A stretch of 64,000 nucleotides of DNA from Cymbomonas tetramitiformis (taxonomy: Eukaryota > Chlorophyta > Pyramimonadophyceae > Pyramimonadales > Pyramimonadaceae). Positions 27,966 through 40,882 of this stretch are shown here, one piece after another. The DNA lies in contig LGRX02033501.1 in the NCBI GenBank assembly GCA_001247695.2, positions 1-64,000 of the forward strand, written 5' to 3'. A program made the position numbers and the translations under genes. The notes beneath the pieces are model-generated. The model was not told the origin of the DNA and did no database searches. It saw only the letters and a list, made by a program, of their open reading frames with translations. Position 1 is the first letter of the stretch. Every line of letters starts with the position of its first letter.

Positions 27966-29879
27966 CTCGGTGTGTCACAACACGAACAGTCAACAAAGAA
28001 TCACCAGTCCCGTGTTGGCTACCTAGGAATCTGTCATAGGGGCCTGCACCGGGACTCCCGGTCAGGGCTGCCTATACAGATTTCAGCAAATACATACATG
28101 CAGGCCAGCCCGGCAAGAAACAACGAGTGGGAGGCAGAGGTCACTCAGCAGTATCACGGTCTAAGATGAGATAATAAAATAACTCAGGGGTTTTATTATC
28201 GGAGCGCGAACGAAACAACAGTGACGTGGCACCTCGGGTCGAGGGGTGACACGAGATGGATAAGGGGGGCCAAACTCGGTGCCTCCATGAACGCGATTGG
28301 GCCCAGACTGTCCATTTGGGGCATTTCGCGGTCGTTGGCAGGTCGCTTCTGGCGAGTCCCAACCGAAATAGGACACGATGATTGGGCCCAAAATGTCCAT
28401 TTTGGACACTTGGCGGCCTCGGTCAAATCGCGCTTAGAGGCTCGTGGGTCGTGGGTCGTGGCCGGCGGCAAACATTGTTTTGCGAATTGGTGTTTACGGT
28501 TATTTCATGTAAACATCGGGTCACGTTGATATATGTTGGGATAATTACGTGTGGGTGCTTGGTTTTGGTTGAATAGGGTGTTTAGTTAAGTTACATTTGA
28601 GGCCCTCATACGGCATGTTTGGCGCCTCGATAATGGGCCTTCCAAATTCCGTTCCATACTTTTGAAGCAAGAAATGCGTTTCGAACGTCATTTCTAGTCC
28701 CAAAAGAAAATTGGGCTCGAAATTCGATGTCCGCGGAGCATGTCAAACTGAAACTCGACATCGTGGCTTGGGACATTCGGGTGTCACTCGACTGGAGAGT
28801 TGTATAGGCGGGAGTACCCTTATTATCACCTTTTTTAAGGGTTAGCGATGTGGAGCCGCACGCGCGGCACGGCATCATGGGCGATGGAAGTTTTTTGGCA
28901 TTCTAGACGTCAAACCCGCCCCACTTTGGTCAAACATGCCATTTGGGGGTTTGGCCGGCTCTAGGGGTCTCCGAGGCATTTTCTCTCAGAAAACCAGAGT
29001 ACCCTTAATATCGAATGGAAATCCATTAATAAGAACTCGATACACGGTTGTAACTCTCAAATATTAGCATGTTTTGGACCCATTGGGACCCCTTGGGACT
29101 AATTTGACCGATACCCCGACATGGACACCCCTTGCTTGCTCGCCCATACACGCGGGGCGCGGGCGGTGTTACGTTGCACTGCACGCGCCGGCGGCACGCA
29201 CCCAAGATGGGCCGCGCGAGCGGCCACGGTGCGATACCATAGGCAAAACTTACCATTTAGATGTAGTCTGACGTGTACAAACCACCTACCATGTCGCCAC
29301 ATGGCCCCCCAGGCGGGCGCAAGCCGCCCCACCCAAACGGCCGGAAATCGGAAACGAGCCAGATTTCGGCAGTGAGCTTCCCGTGGAATGAGCCCCCTCA
29401 AGTGCGACCCGCAGGGGGTGTGGACCCCTAAAGCGGGATGTTGTGGACCCATTGGGACCCCATGGGGCTAATTTGACCGATACTCTGACATGGGCACCTC
29501 ACATGCATGTCTTAACTATTAACACTTCGTTGTACTGTAGTTTTCGTATAGCCTAATATTTTCGGTTAACATATAGTGGTGTAAATGGGTATCGATATGG
29601 TGCTCCGATAAGATAATATATATATAAGATAAGATCTCATCAAAAGTTATTTAAGCAAGTATGCACGCAGGTGGTGTGTAAATAACAAGTGAGATGCACA
29701 AGGTGTGACCTTGCACATAACAGGCCATACCATATAAGCTATTCGATATTGCAATAAGTTTCTTAGGGCTTCGCTAGCAAGCGAAAGGATATATGATATA
29801 TGACGAGGCTATTATTGAACGTTAATAGCTCACGCAGCGTATGTGTGGGTATGAGTGCAGTGCTTCTCCAGAAGTGACT
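27966..29879. other. Non-coding stretch with short internal repeats
   Basis: No gene is supported. Two related 55-60-bp segments start near 28300 and 28385 (both GGGCCCA...TGTCCATTT). A 62-bp near-identical direct repeat occurs at 29068-29129 and 29438-29499. Positions 28803-28828 share 26 bp, inverted, with the right end of the mariner-like element near 40876. It looks like layered transposon debris. Confidence 0.5.
29068..29499 (+). repeat. 62-bp direct repeat pair flanking about 308 bp
   Basis: Copies at 29068-29129 and 29438-29499 share a run beginning ATGTT(T/G)TGGACCCATTGG. About 308 bases lie between them. They could be terminal repeats of a small non-autonomous element or a local duplication. 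No ORF in between is convincing. Confidence 0.6.
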
Positions 29880-30316
29880 GTTGTAGCTCAATGCTACCTC
29901 ATTTACGCAATGCCCCGCATCTCATAGATGCCACCACAATTGGGTTGTGAACCCAAGGCATTGGTTGAACAATCAGTATCGGCTGAACGAATAAGCCATA
30001 TGATACTCGCATGCTTGTTCAGTTCATGCTAGAAGCGAAGATGAGTTTTCTCCGAACACTTTCGGTTCTTCAAGACTTCATCTTGCTTTGCCATCTCGAT
30101 GCCAAAACCTGGCCTCTCGATGACAGGTGTCACTCAAGGTGAGTGAATGACATATGGTATGACTGTACATGTCATAGTCGACCGTACTGACGACTGTCTG
30201 TCATTATAATATATGACATGACACGACATGACATGACATGACATGGTATGACATGTATGACAGGCATGGCACGTATGACATGTATGAAACATATATCATC
30301 GGTCATAACCCTGACA
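29880..30316 (-). repeat. Decayed 3' LTR of a chromovirus
   Basis: It pairs with 38850-39297. The minus strand starts TGTCAGGGT and includes a run of ACATG-type pentamers. Directly upstream (30317-30335) is a purine-rich AAGAGGGGAGAT on the minus strand, a good polypurine tract. This places the element on the minus strand with this copy as the 3' LTR. The far edge of the LTR is not resolved. Confidence 0.6.
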
Positions 30317-31325
30317 GATCTCCCCTCTTAAGAGAGTTGTGACCTCACAACGGGCATACCTTTGTATATGTCTTTGATGTCTTTGTTGTTGTGCTGGTAC
30401 CAGTCTTCTTACACCGATGAGGCGTCCCTCAAGGTGTTTTAGGATATTGGGGGGAACTGAGTCCACTTTAAACCCTCACCTTAGGCATTATTTAGCCTTA
30501 CAGTTCTTAGGATGTAGCCCCCCATGAATTGCGTATCGTATTTCAGAGTGACGTTTCAAGGTATCCATGAATTGTGTATCGTATTTCAGAGTGACGATTC
30601 AAGGTATCCGAGGTTTACGTTACGGATAAATATGCGCTTGCCGTCGACGCCTTTGCGAACGATGATCGACGTTTTAACGAACGATTCTCGGCCTTATATA
30701 TACGACTGATCGACGAAAACCCTTGGGTACATGTTTCCACAGTTATATATAGTGCACCCAACCCTTCCTCCCCTCCTGAAGCTACTATGGAGGTTCATAG
30801 GCGGTCATGGGGAGCCCGATTTTTGGGGCTTGTTTTAATGCAAACGGAGTGGCCCTGCTTAACGGGATTGGACTTATAATCCTTTACCCGGTCTGCTCAA
30901 CTCCTCAATATTTGGTCCGGTACGCGCGCTTTGACGAACATCTGTCGATTCAGAGTGGATTCGACACGTACTAATGTGAAATTCGTTTTAGTTATGTGTG
31001 TCAAGCATAACTCAGGATCACAACTCCGTCCACCTCAGTATATCCGGTAGCGCGGATTACTGGCCATAAGATCCGAATGACAAACCACGGTCTGGCAAAG
31101 GTAGCTTTAGCAGTTTTTATTTATCCACAGATATGATATCTCGCATGTGTGCGTATCTGTGCAAGGGTATGATTTTGTACAAGGCTCACTACACCTTTAG
31201 CAAGGAAGGATCAATTTCCTGCTTCTATGCAACATAACGATAAAACATTAAGAGCAAGGTATATAGATGATTGACATGTATTAGTATATATTACAATAAG
31301 TAAGGGCATTAGGCTTAATACAATG

Positions 31326-31577
31326 TTAGCCTTCATAGGCAGCTATCATGTCTGCTGCATTGGTCAGCTCTGTGGCTTTGACCCAGGTGTCATGCTCAGG
31401 GCCGTAGCCTGCATATCGCACTAAATAGTACTTGACACCTCTAGTGATTTTATCTGAGAGTATATGTGATATCTCAAACAGTGGTTGCCCTTCTTCGGTG
31501 ATCATCTGTGGCAGAGGCTTGTGTGCCAGCTTCTCTATATCTGGGGAGAAACTATGGATCAACAATTTATGAATCAA
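31326..31577 (-). pseudogene. Chromodomain fragment of a chromovirus integrase
   Basis: A 70-codon match to the chromodomain at the left edge of the window: ITEEGQPLFEISHILSDK, KYYLVRYAGYGPEHDTW, and AADMIAAYEG. Chromodomains of this class steer integration to methylated histone H3. It is the best preserved of three copies in the window, but there is no upstream integrase in frame. Confidence 0.7.
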
Positions 31578-33784
31578 AACACATGTATCAAGGTTGATTC
31601 ATCGAATCCTTCAACTCTTGAATTTCGACAATCAGCATCTCAGGCTGTTGACGTCAAAGTGATGGTCGTAAGCTTACAATATAGCTTATTCACATTTCAA
31701 AAACCATCGGTCTCCTATGTCAGTGCCCTTCATATAATATGATAGAGCCGGAGAAATATGCATCTATGATTTCTTCATAATGAGCTTCATGTGCCAGTAA
31801 GTCAAATAAGACTTCATTTGATGTCTTCAGTCGGCATGATGTACCGTGTCATCAACTTTATGGCTGCTATATACGAATGCTGGAACTTTTGATAAGATTT
31901 TTAATCTTCCAAGCAAAATTACAATGATGTAAATCAATATGTGACAAGCAGCTGTATGAAGAATGAATGAATCTATACTCCTTCCTCCCCCTTTTAAAAA
32001 GAGGTGCATCAAACCAATCAGATGGTGATGGAGAATGCTATTCAATCATTATGTCATGTGAAAATGGTCTCAGTAATCAGACTGAGATTACTTATCAAAT
32101 GCTTTCGAGGTAACAATGTCAATATGAACACCGATGTCTCTACGTCATACCGGCAATATGCCTGACGTTTTTGAATGTGGCAAATGCCAGATGATGTCAA
32201 ATGTCCAATGTCAATATGCAGTTTTTGGGTTGCAGCCCACATACTTTGTCAGTTTAGGGTCACTATAGTGTGCCCAACTTAGACAATGGTGTGCCCAACT
32301 TAGACAATGGTGTGCCCAACTTAGACAAAGCTTCTGGATAATGATTGTCATAATGAAAAACGAAATCAGTGATGGTACCGAAGTTAACTTTGGTATCGAA
32401 GCTAATGGAGAGTCAATTAAGAAGTGTCTGTAATGACAACAACTTACTACGAGTTGTATTTTCGTAGTTGATAGATGGCTGACATGTCATTTCATTATGA
32501 TTAGAACATGGCATTGCCTAGTGAAATATGTATCTTCTTCAGTAGATGCTCACTTATCTCAATGGTGCCCATTTTATTTTTGGGCAAACACTATTCAGAG
32601 ACTTGTCATGGTAAAGAAGTATGAATGATGAATGTGTCATTTCAATCCGATAGAATTGTGACTTGTTTTATGACTATACAATTTCTGTCACTTTCCAGAA
32701 TGAGGATGAACTGTGCTTGGAGACCGTATGCAGATTGCGGGTTTTCCAAGACTTCGTGGCCTAATGGATGAGGCAACAAATTTCTAAACATTCCCGAATG
32801 AGCTTTCAAAGAGTCTTTATTCCTCAATGAAGCATGCTTGTCTTATGTGCCAAAATGTTATGAAATTACAAATATGGTGTCAATCTATATGTGGATGGTT
32901 TATACCATTGTATGTTATTCCACAAATAAATAGTGATGTCAGAATAAAACTTTGGACAATTGCAACTTAGTACAAACCCGAGTGCATTCAAGTCCATTTG
33001 TATGCTCAGAATCTGAATCTAATGTGCTTTCTATATGCACAGGATAGAACATTTTTTCTATGCGATTCTGGATTCAGGAACTAGAGTCAATGTAAAAGTC
33101 TTTTCCTATTTCAGACGATGAAACCCTTATTCCCTTAGGTGCAATACCTTATTGAAAGGAATAGTCATTTTCTCAAATCTGTCACTTTTATGATGATCAG
33201 ATTGGTCAACTTTACAGCATAACCACTTCCCCTCGCTGAAGGAGATGACTCCCTTCATAGGGCGGTATATTAGCTGTTTTCATATGACACATGAAAAACA
33301 TGAATAACTCTTGGAGAATTTCGGGATAAACATCCTGGATTGGCTGTGCTTGATTGCTCTATGCCCAAGAATGACCGAAGAGATTGCTTGCCATTTTTCA
33401 GCTATATAGCGTGGAGGCTGCTTAACAACGGTTGGGTCATAAGTTAAATAGCTATGTCAGCTATGTCGGAGGCTGAATAGCCATGATTGCACAGACTTTG
33501 TCTTTCATGATGAATAGACCTCTGAGAAATGGTGTCTGAAAAATCAATTGACAACAACTCAACCTTTTGGTAGGATGAAGAGCTGATGATCTTTGTTGCA
33601 CTATACTTATTTAATGTGCACTAATGAAATGCCTCGTGATATATAATCTCACAGAATAGGCATTGCTCAATGGCGATATGATCAGATATGTAACGAATGA
33701 TCAATGAAGACAAGATGGTTGGTATGGCTCATTCAGTAGGCATAATTACCTCAAAGAGATGCCAATACACGGATACATATCAAG
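31578..33784. other. AT-rich stretch without genes
   Basis: No coding region is supported on either strand. A 22-base phrase (GTGCCCAACTTAGACAA with flanks) is repeated three times near 32268-32330. The remainder looks like unique, decayed element interior. Confidence 0.5.
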
Positions 33785-34150
33785 ACATAAGGGCAATAGG
33801 CTTATTGTATAGCCTTCAAGGCAGCTAGCATTTATGCTGCATCGATCAGCTCAGTGGCTTTGACCTTTCTAGGTGTTGTACTCAGGCCGTGGCCTGCATA
33901 TTGCGTTGAGTAATCTTGACACCTTTAATGATCCAATCAGATGATATGTATGAAGTATCAAGAATGGTTGCCCTTTTCAATGATCATCGGTGGCAGAGGC
34001 TATAGTGCTTGCACCGTGTCAGTATACAATTCTAGTCTGGATACATGCTAGACCAGATGTATACAATGTCTAGGTCTTCAAAATCAAGCTCATATGAATG
34101 TCATGGCTGATGTATGTGTCAACTTTCATGGAGTTCTGCATGGTTTGACT
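33785..34150 (-). pseudogene. Second, more decayed chromodomain fragment
   Basis: Homologous at the nucleotide level to 230-600 and 31300-31520, in the same orientation, with several indels. The chromodomain is no longer readable in one frame. It marks a third member of the same chromovirus family. Confidence 0.55.
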
Positions 34151-37100
34151 GTATATAGTCAGGCTTACCAAAACAAAAACAATGATGCAACTTACTTGTT
34201 TTATTATTTGTCTTTATTATTTATTATTTATTTGGTTTTTAGTTGTATTTCTAGCTTATCATCTTCCCCCCTCAAGGAAATGTATTGCTAGGCGGTTGTC
34301 AAGCGCCGTTCAAATACAACAGAGGTCCGACCTCTATGTGATGACGTGATAGCTTACTATGAAGCTGGATAGCAGTTCTCGGGATGCAGCCCCTTGCACC
34401 GAAGGTGCATTGCAGTCGTTGGGATGCAGCCCGAATTCACGTCATCAGCGTGGGTCATATAGTGCCCAAGCATGTGCTGTATATATACAACACTACCCTC
34501 CAGCGGCGAAGTGGCTTGCTATTACCATCATCGTATGCTGTGGGATATCAATATATGATCAGAGAGCATGGATATATATATATATATGTACCATGTTTGT
34601 CAATATCGGAGAGATTATGTCTTCTTTAAAATCCTCATGACTATATGTATAATGGTGCTATACTGATGTCAACACCTTCTCTCTGAGTGATTTATTGATT
34701 TCAGATGTGATGTCGTGGCATAAAATATGTCCACGTCATTGGCACGAGTCATGTTGTGTCCATGCATACACGATCTTAGCGCAGGTCACAATACAGTGCC
34801 CGAGCATACGCGATTTTAGCGTAGGTCACATTGTGCCTCTATTTATTACATCTGAGAATATATGTTACTCATCTTTGTGAGTCTAGACAGCATTGTGCTG
34901 ATTGCAATGCTTTCTCTGGTGACTTATATATCACAGATTATACTTAATGTGGTGATCAGTCCAGTGCAATATTTTGTCACCGGAATGTACAGGGATTGTG
35001 AATGATTGCAATCCAGCCGGAGGAATAATCCCAACAGCTTATTCTGTACTAATGAATTCATCGGAGTTGTACTCATTTCGACGATTCAAAAACCCATGTC
35101 ATTGTAGTGATGACAACTCATGTGAATATATAGGGTTTTTATCAGAATGCTTTTATGTGATGTCAACATATTATGAACAATTCACTTGCATCTCAGGACA
35201 AAGGAGTTACGCTTGGAAGGTCTTGCATGGTGGTCACCAACAGTTATCAGCTGTTATTCAGGTGCCAAATTCTGCCTTCAGCACTGGGACTATATCAACC
35301 AGTTTTTCAACGATGCACTTGTCCTTCCCACTCTTACGTACGGCTATAGTGCCAAAGTATATCAGGTGGGATATATATATATACATTATATAACTATCAT
35401 CTTCTGATCCAGGATATGCAATTAAGCATGGTATCAGGTTATATGTTATGTATATAGTTCAGCATTCCAAACTTACTCGAGAATGTAAATGCTGAGCAAG
35501 AGTCAACTTATAGTCATTGGGATATAATTTCCCATCCGAGTTACACTTTGTCAGTGATGGTGGATTTTAACGTTGTACAAATTTCAACGTTACTTGTGGA
35601 TGCAGTGATTTATCAAAAGCAATCCATCAGAAATCACCAGATCGGAATATAAAATGGATATATGTATGTGATCCTATCCCTCTTCTTCCCTCCTTGAGGA
35701 AGTGTGAACATATAGGCAGGTCAGTTGCTTATATACCTTATAGCTTATAGCTTATAGCTTGCAGCCCTTGTAGGAAGCAGTTTATACAGTTCTAGGGTTG
35801 TTGCCCGATACATAATCATGTCTGTGTCGAAAACAGTATGATATGTTAATGCTAAATACGAAGTTTATTGAAATTATAGTAGCATTTTAGGGCATGTAAT
35901 GTTACAGTGGCCCATACACCCAATAGTATGATTAGGGTGTTACATGGTATCAGTAACCCTAAAATAAGTAAAAAATAAGCAGTATCATTTTTTTGCAAAG
36001 GTTTTCAAGCAAAACTGCATTTAATACCTAAATGAATGTATGGTGGTTTTCAGAGGGTACGTTACACCCCTGATACACACATTTAATTTTAGGGGTGTTA
36101 CAGGGTGTTACAAGTGCTGTATAAATCAGGGAATATTCAGATATAGCTGAATAATCAGATCAGCAAAAAAAATCCACACACATTTTTCATTTTGTAATCA
36201 TGCGTGGAGCATTTTTACGTATTTTGTTACAGCCAACATGTATACCCCTATATATTACACACCTAATATCTAGGGTGTTACACGAGATATGACCATGGTC
36301 ATTATGTTTTCCTGATACCTGAATAGGTATAGAATCATAATTTAAAATAAAATGGGCACACATTTTTCATTTTGAAATCATGCGTGGAGCATTTTTACCC
36401 ATTTTACAGCTTTTTCAGCTATATGATATATTGCCTCGGTGACATATCTCAGTGTATATGTGGAATGTAAAGTACAGAATCACTGCAATAAACTTCACTT
36501 TGGCACATGATAAATTTCATGGCAAATAAGTGAATTGTGCTACATATCAACATCTATGGTTTGATAGCATTTCTGGGTTTTACTGATTTAAACCCATAGC
36601 AGTAAATGTACATTCTGGTGATATATAAGTTATCAACTTAAGTGGGAACATCCAGTTAGGAACATCCACTTTAGTGATATTTGTCAAACTATGATCTGTT
36701 CTGAGCATAGGTCTGTGCTCTAAGATTTATCAAAATGATATTTCTTATTTAGAACATATCTGGACATTGCTTGATACAATCACAGCAATTTAACACAACA
36801 CATTTGTATGTGTGTTTTGTCCTTAACAACTATATCAGATGTCATGTAGATACTGATCTGAGAGTTGCATGCATTTGAACTGATCAGATCTGAATCAACT
36901 GTCAATGTGCAACGTAGTTGTTGTTATTGCTCCAGCGATGATATGTGGAATGACGAGTGGACTGCACCCAACAGTTACCAGCTGTTTCATGGGTGCAGTA
37001 TCTTGCCTTCGGGTCTGGAGATAACTCCATCCAGCCCTACAGCATCTTGTCTTATCCTGCTCCCTTATCTATCGCAATCACTGACATTTTCCACGCACAT

Positions 37101-38849
37101 GTGTTTGGAAAATGGTATGTACATTATCATACACATAGTAGATATTTAAATTAATCAATTCACTTTGAATCAGTGAATGTTAATACATACGATGTAGTGT
37201 GTGTGTATGCATGCAGTGCTTACTGATTAGCACTTTTGTCAGTGTGTGTGTGTGTTAACTTTTACACACTTTACAGTAGGATATGTTCTGGATATTACAA
37301 TATCCTAGACAATTCATCATGTAAGATAGTCAGCATACCATGCACTGAATACATCTAACATGATATATCAAGTTTAGGGATTATTGTAATTCCATAATGA
37401 TCTCATTACAAAATGAGTTGCTGGATAGATTTCACATGAAGCTCAGGTGAGCATTCCATCCAGTAATCCACCATAGAATGTACATGTGATCTGAAGAGCA
37501 TCTCGGCTCCACCAGGACATGACAAGCTAATTATGGTGTTAAGACTACTTTCAGGCACCTTATACTATCATGGGTTCTAATATAATTTAGCATGCACTGC
37601 AATATGCTTATGCAATGTTCATGCATTACAGCATGATGCTAGTATACCAGTTGCTAACGTGATCAAACTGATATATATATATATGCTACAGCTGTTATCG
37701 TGGTCAAGCTGCATTGATAAATCATGCACAATTCACAGTATTGCAGTCACTCGGCATATAATGTACATGTGGTAAATGCTAAATGCACTCTTTATGTACT
37801 GCATGTTGGTGAACTGCAAGTGAGTATGTGTGCATATGTGTGTGTGCATGTTGTAACCATTGAAATCTCCGCACACACATTACTATGCTTCTGATAAGCA
37901 TGAACGCTGATGATTATTCATGATCTGTCACGTTGAGTATGTATCCACAGCAGTATAACGATCATGTATCCACAACAGCATAACGATCATGTGTCCATAG
38001 CATCCCTGCAAGTATACAATCATTATGCAGATGGTTTTGACGCGCGTACACATATGTATGTCTCACTGCATGTAGACACATCAGGAATCGTACGCGCTAA
38101 AATCGAGCGTTCATCGCATCTGATGAAATCATGGAAAATGCATATCGTGCTGACAGGCTAAAAATCATTGTACGCGCTGGTTATTGTAAACAGTGCGAAG
38201 GGATCATTTGCAAAAATCGCTGATGTACGTCGCATACTGCCGATCGCTGATGTACGTCGCATACGAATGCGAGCGCGCTGTTATATGAAATTATGTACGT
38301 CTAGTCGCACTTGATGAAATCATATGTGCTGACGATCATTTTATGTGCGCGCATCTGCATCTCGTATACTGTGACATTCCTGCAATTTTTGACATCACTG
38401 CATGCGTTCGTACGCTGTGCGCACACCTTGTCGCGTATAAAATCAAGACGACTTCTCTGCTGACGCTATTTGCTGCGATTATGTTTGCGATGAAAAATCT
38501 CCTCGCGCAATCTCTGCGCTGTCGATATGCAAGCGTATATTATTCAAGTTGCAGATATTCAATATCACTGCGAGCGCTGTCGCTTATGCGCCCACCTGCA
38601 AACCTGCGAACAATATGAAAATATACTACGTCTGTCGCTGCACCCACTTGAGTTCTCGAGTATCGTGCCTTGACGAGTTTCTTTTAGAATACCATCTGAT
38701 ACGGCGGGATAAACAGGCGCCGTGAATATATTATCAATATACAAATAAACACTGCAAAGTTGGACAGCAATGCGAGTGTACGTAATAGCGGGTTGTGAGT
38801 GCAGTCTCTGTAAGAAGATCTGCTGAAGCACAACGCTTCCTCACTTTGT
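34151..38849. other. AT-rich element interior without supported genes
   Basis: Short plus-strand ORFs occur, for example near 34974-35393 and 36865-37149, but they lack ATG starts or recognisable domains. Segments near 35228 and 36950 are distantly similar. TGGTATCAG right after GTGTTACA at about 35937-35953 resembles an LTR end plus an initiator-tRNA primer site. (AT)n runs occur near 34573, 35370 and 37672. Confidence 0.45.
36177..36409 (+). repeat. Direct repeat of about 50 bp, 180 bp apart
   Basis: Copies at about 36177-36225 and 36356-36405 share CATTTTTCATTTTG and ATCATGCGTGGAGCATTT. They sit among several GGGTGTTACA motifs (35937, 36090, 36105, 36277), which are LTR-terminus-like. Confidence 0.55.
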
Positions 38850-39297
38850 ACCATACGTCTCCCATCATCTTAGATGGTACCGCCATTGGGTTGTGAACCC
38901 GAGACGTAGGTTGAACGACCAGTATTGTAATAACGACTAGTTCGTTCATACTGTGCATGCGTGTTCCGCACATGCTTAAACGCCAAGATGGTTCTTGTTT
39001 GTATTCAAGATGTATCTTTGCTTTGCCATCTTCGAGTTCGACGTACGAACTCTCGATGACAGGGATGACAGATGATGTGACATTATCAATCTGGCGACAT
39101 GTACAGTCATCGTCGACCGTACTGACGACTGTCATAATAATATATGACGCGACTCGACATGTACAGTCATGGTCGACCGTACTGACGACTGTCATAATAA
39201 TATATGACACGACATGACATGACATGGTATGTCATGTCTGACAGGTATGACACGTATGACATGTATGACACATATGTCATCGGTCATGACCCTGACA
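38850..39297 (-). repeat. Decayed 5' LTR of a chromovirus
   Basis: Matches 29880-30316, including TGTCAGGGT at its minus-strand start (39297), the ACATG pentamer run, and a block around TTGGGTTGTGAACCC. An internal 60-70-bp segment containing GTCGACCGTACTGACGACTG is duplicated here but single in the other LTR. Confidence 0.6.
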
Positions 39298-39523
39298 CAT
39301 TATCAATGCAGTAGATGACTACTGCTTCCGTGTATAGCTCGTCCTCCCGCCCCATGATGGACTGGGCGAGGCACTTCCGTTGACGTGCCTCAAGCAAGGC
39401 GAACGCGTTTCCCGCCTTCGTAACCAATGTCTCCGTGTATTGCGCCGCAAGAAGATACGCTGGAACAAGGAAATGCTTCACATTCGTTGCACGTGGACGT
39501 CACGGCCAAGGTTTTGACGGATA

Positions 39524-40880
39524 CAGTACCTTCGACCTCACCGTACCCTTATTATCGCTAATTTTTGTGTAATACAGGGTGAAATTGCACACTCCCGTTC
39601 AAGCGCTGTACGGCGTATTAAGAGTGTAATGAAAAGCGCGACGGATTCCTTTTCGATTCCTCGGATGCGAATTATATTTTTCATTGTTTACAAATTCCGA
39701 ACATCCGTTCGATTAAATCAGAAGGACATCTAAACCGTTATCGAAATCGCACCGGTATCTTTCTGGAATTTGTCCGCTTCCGTTCGCGCTTCTTAAGCGC
39801 TTTACACTGTGAAAACCTAGTGCAGCAGGGTAGATTAATGAAGAGATTGATAACTCTTCGCGATATATTAGAAGCGAATAATGTTTATTATAAGCTATTA
39901 TGAACGCTAGGAAGCATCCCCGCACAGATTCGGCGACTGGAAGCAGATCCCGGATTCCCCGCTTCGTGTGGCGGAAGCGGGAACCGGCATCCGCCAAACG
40001 GCATTCCCTTCGGTATCCTGTCGAAGGGAACGCTAAGAAATAGTAATAACAACGACTGAAACATATTTTCAACGCTGTATGTGTGCATCTGTGTTTCATT
40101 TGGTCATTTGGTTCACACGCTTCGAGCGAGCCCCGCGGCACATCCGGGATGGCGCGTGTAAGTTACTAAATACGCAAACCAACGCAGCAAGTACGTCCAT
40201 ATGGGCTGTTGAACAAACGTTACTTGAGGCGTTGCGAGAAACCGATGGGGACAACTGCATTCGTACATCTCTAGAGATGATGTAAAGAAGTAGCATGCCA
40301 AATCTTTGCGAGAAATTGGATTCACGCAAATCCCCAAAGTACGATTGTGAGGACCTAAGCCCTCGGCTACCTCAAACCTTCAGAATGCCCTTTCGACAAA
40401 AAATGGTATGCTTTTTCTGCACCTGCACGTTCCGGGGCGGCTACATATGAGCAATCCCAATATTAACGCTATAAGTATTTAATCTTGGAATTTATCTCCA
40501 TCGCGTTTTTAAATATGGTCTTAATACGCGGTACGCTGTACCGCGATGCGCACCATGTCACGTGGATAAACGATCTCCCCTACACCAAGCCCCAAAACAG
40601 TAATTATAAATTCTTGTCGAGTTAGATGAAGGTCTGCTATTGGTTTCAGAAGGAGGGGGGATTTTTACCGGCTGAGGAGTCCACTGTTTTCAGGGTTTTC
40701 GCTCCAGATAATAAGGCGAATCAGAGCATCGACCGATATATGGGGCGTTCGGGCTTCCAAATTTACTCGAAAGTCAACTTGGGTTAACGCAGTTTGGGCT
40801 ATATATCGCCGCAAGGCATCGCCCACGGATACAGTGATAATAAGGGTACTCTGATAATAAGGGCACTCCCGCCTATACTG
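39524..40880. mobile_element. Possible Tc1/mariner-like element
   Basis: The 1357-bp segment is flanked by TA on both sides (39522-39523 and 40881-40882). Both ends begin CAGTA and share CCCTTATTATC within the first 30 bases in inverted orientation, as in TA-inserting Tc1/mariner elements. Its length is typical of the family. No reading frame shows a clear DDE/D transposase, so it is either non-autonomous or badly decayed. The right end contains a duplicated inner motif. Confidence 0.4.
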
Positions 40881-40882
40881 TA

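Larger units (their letters stand above)
29880..39297 (-). mobile_element. Degenerate chromovirus bounded by decayed LTRs
   Basis: Two LTR-like repeats in direct orientation flank about 8.5 kb of AT-rich DNA. This holds a chromodomain (31326-31577) near the 3' LTR, in the expected place, and no intact gag or pol. A second chromodomain fragment (33785-34150) shows that at least one more relative is nested or duplicated inside. The copies of the LTR differ a lot, so the insertion is old. Confidence 0.5.

Noticed and set aside
35937..35953. A complete LTR plus primer-binding site on the plus strand
   Set aside because: TGGTATCAG after GTGTTACA looks like an initiator-tRNA primer site, but I could not find the matching LTR or plus-strand coding sequence, so it is only mentioned.
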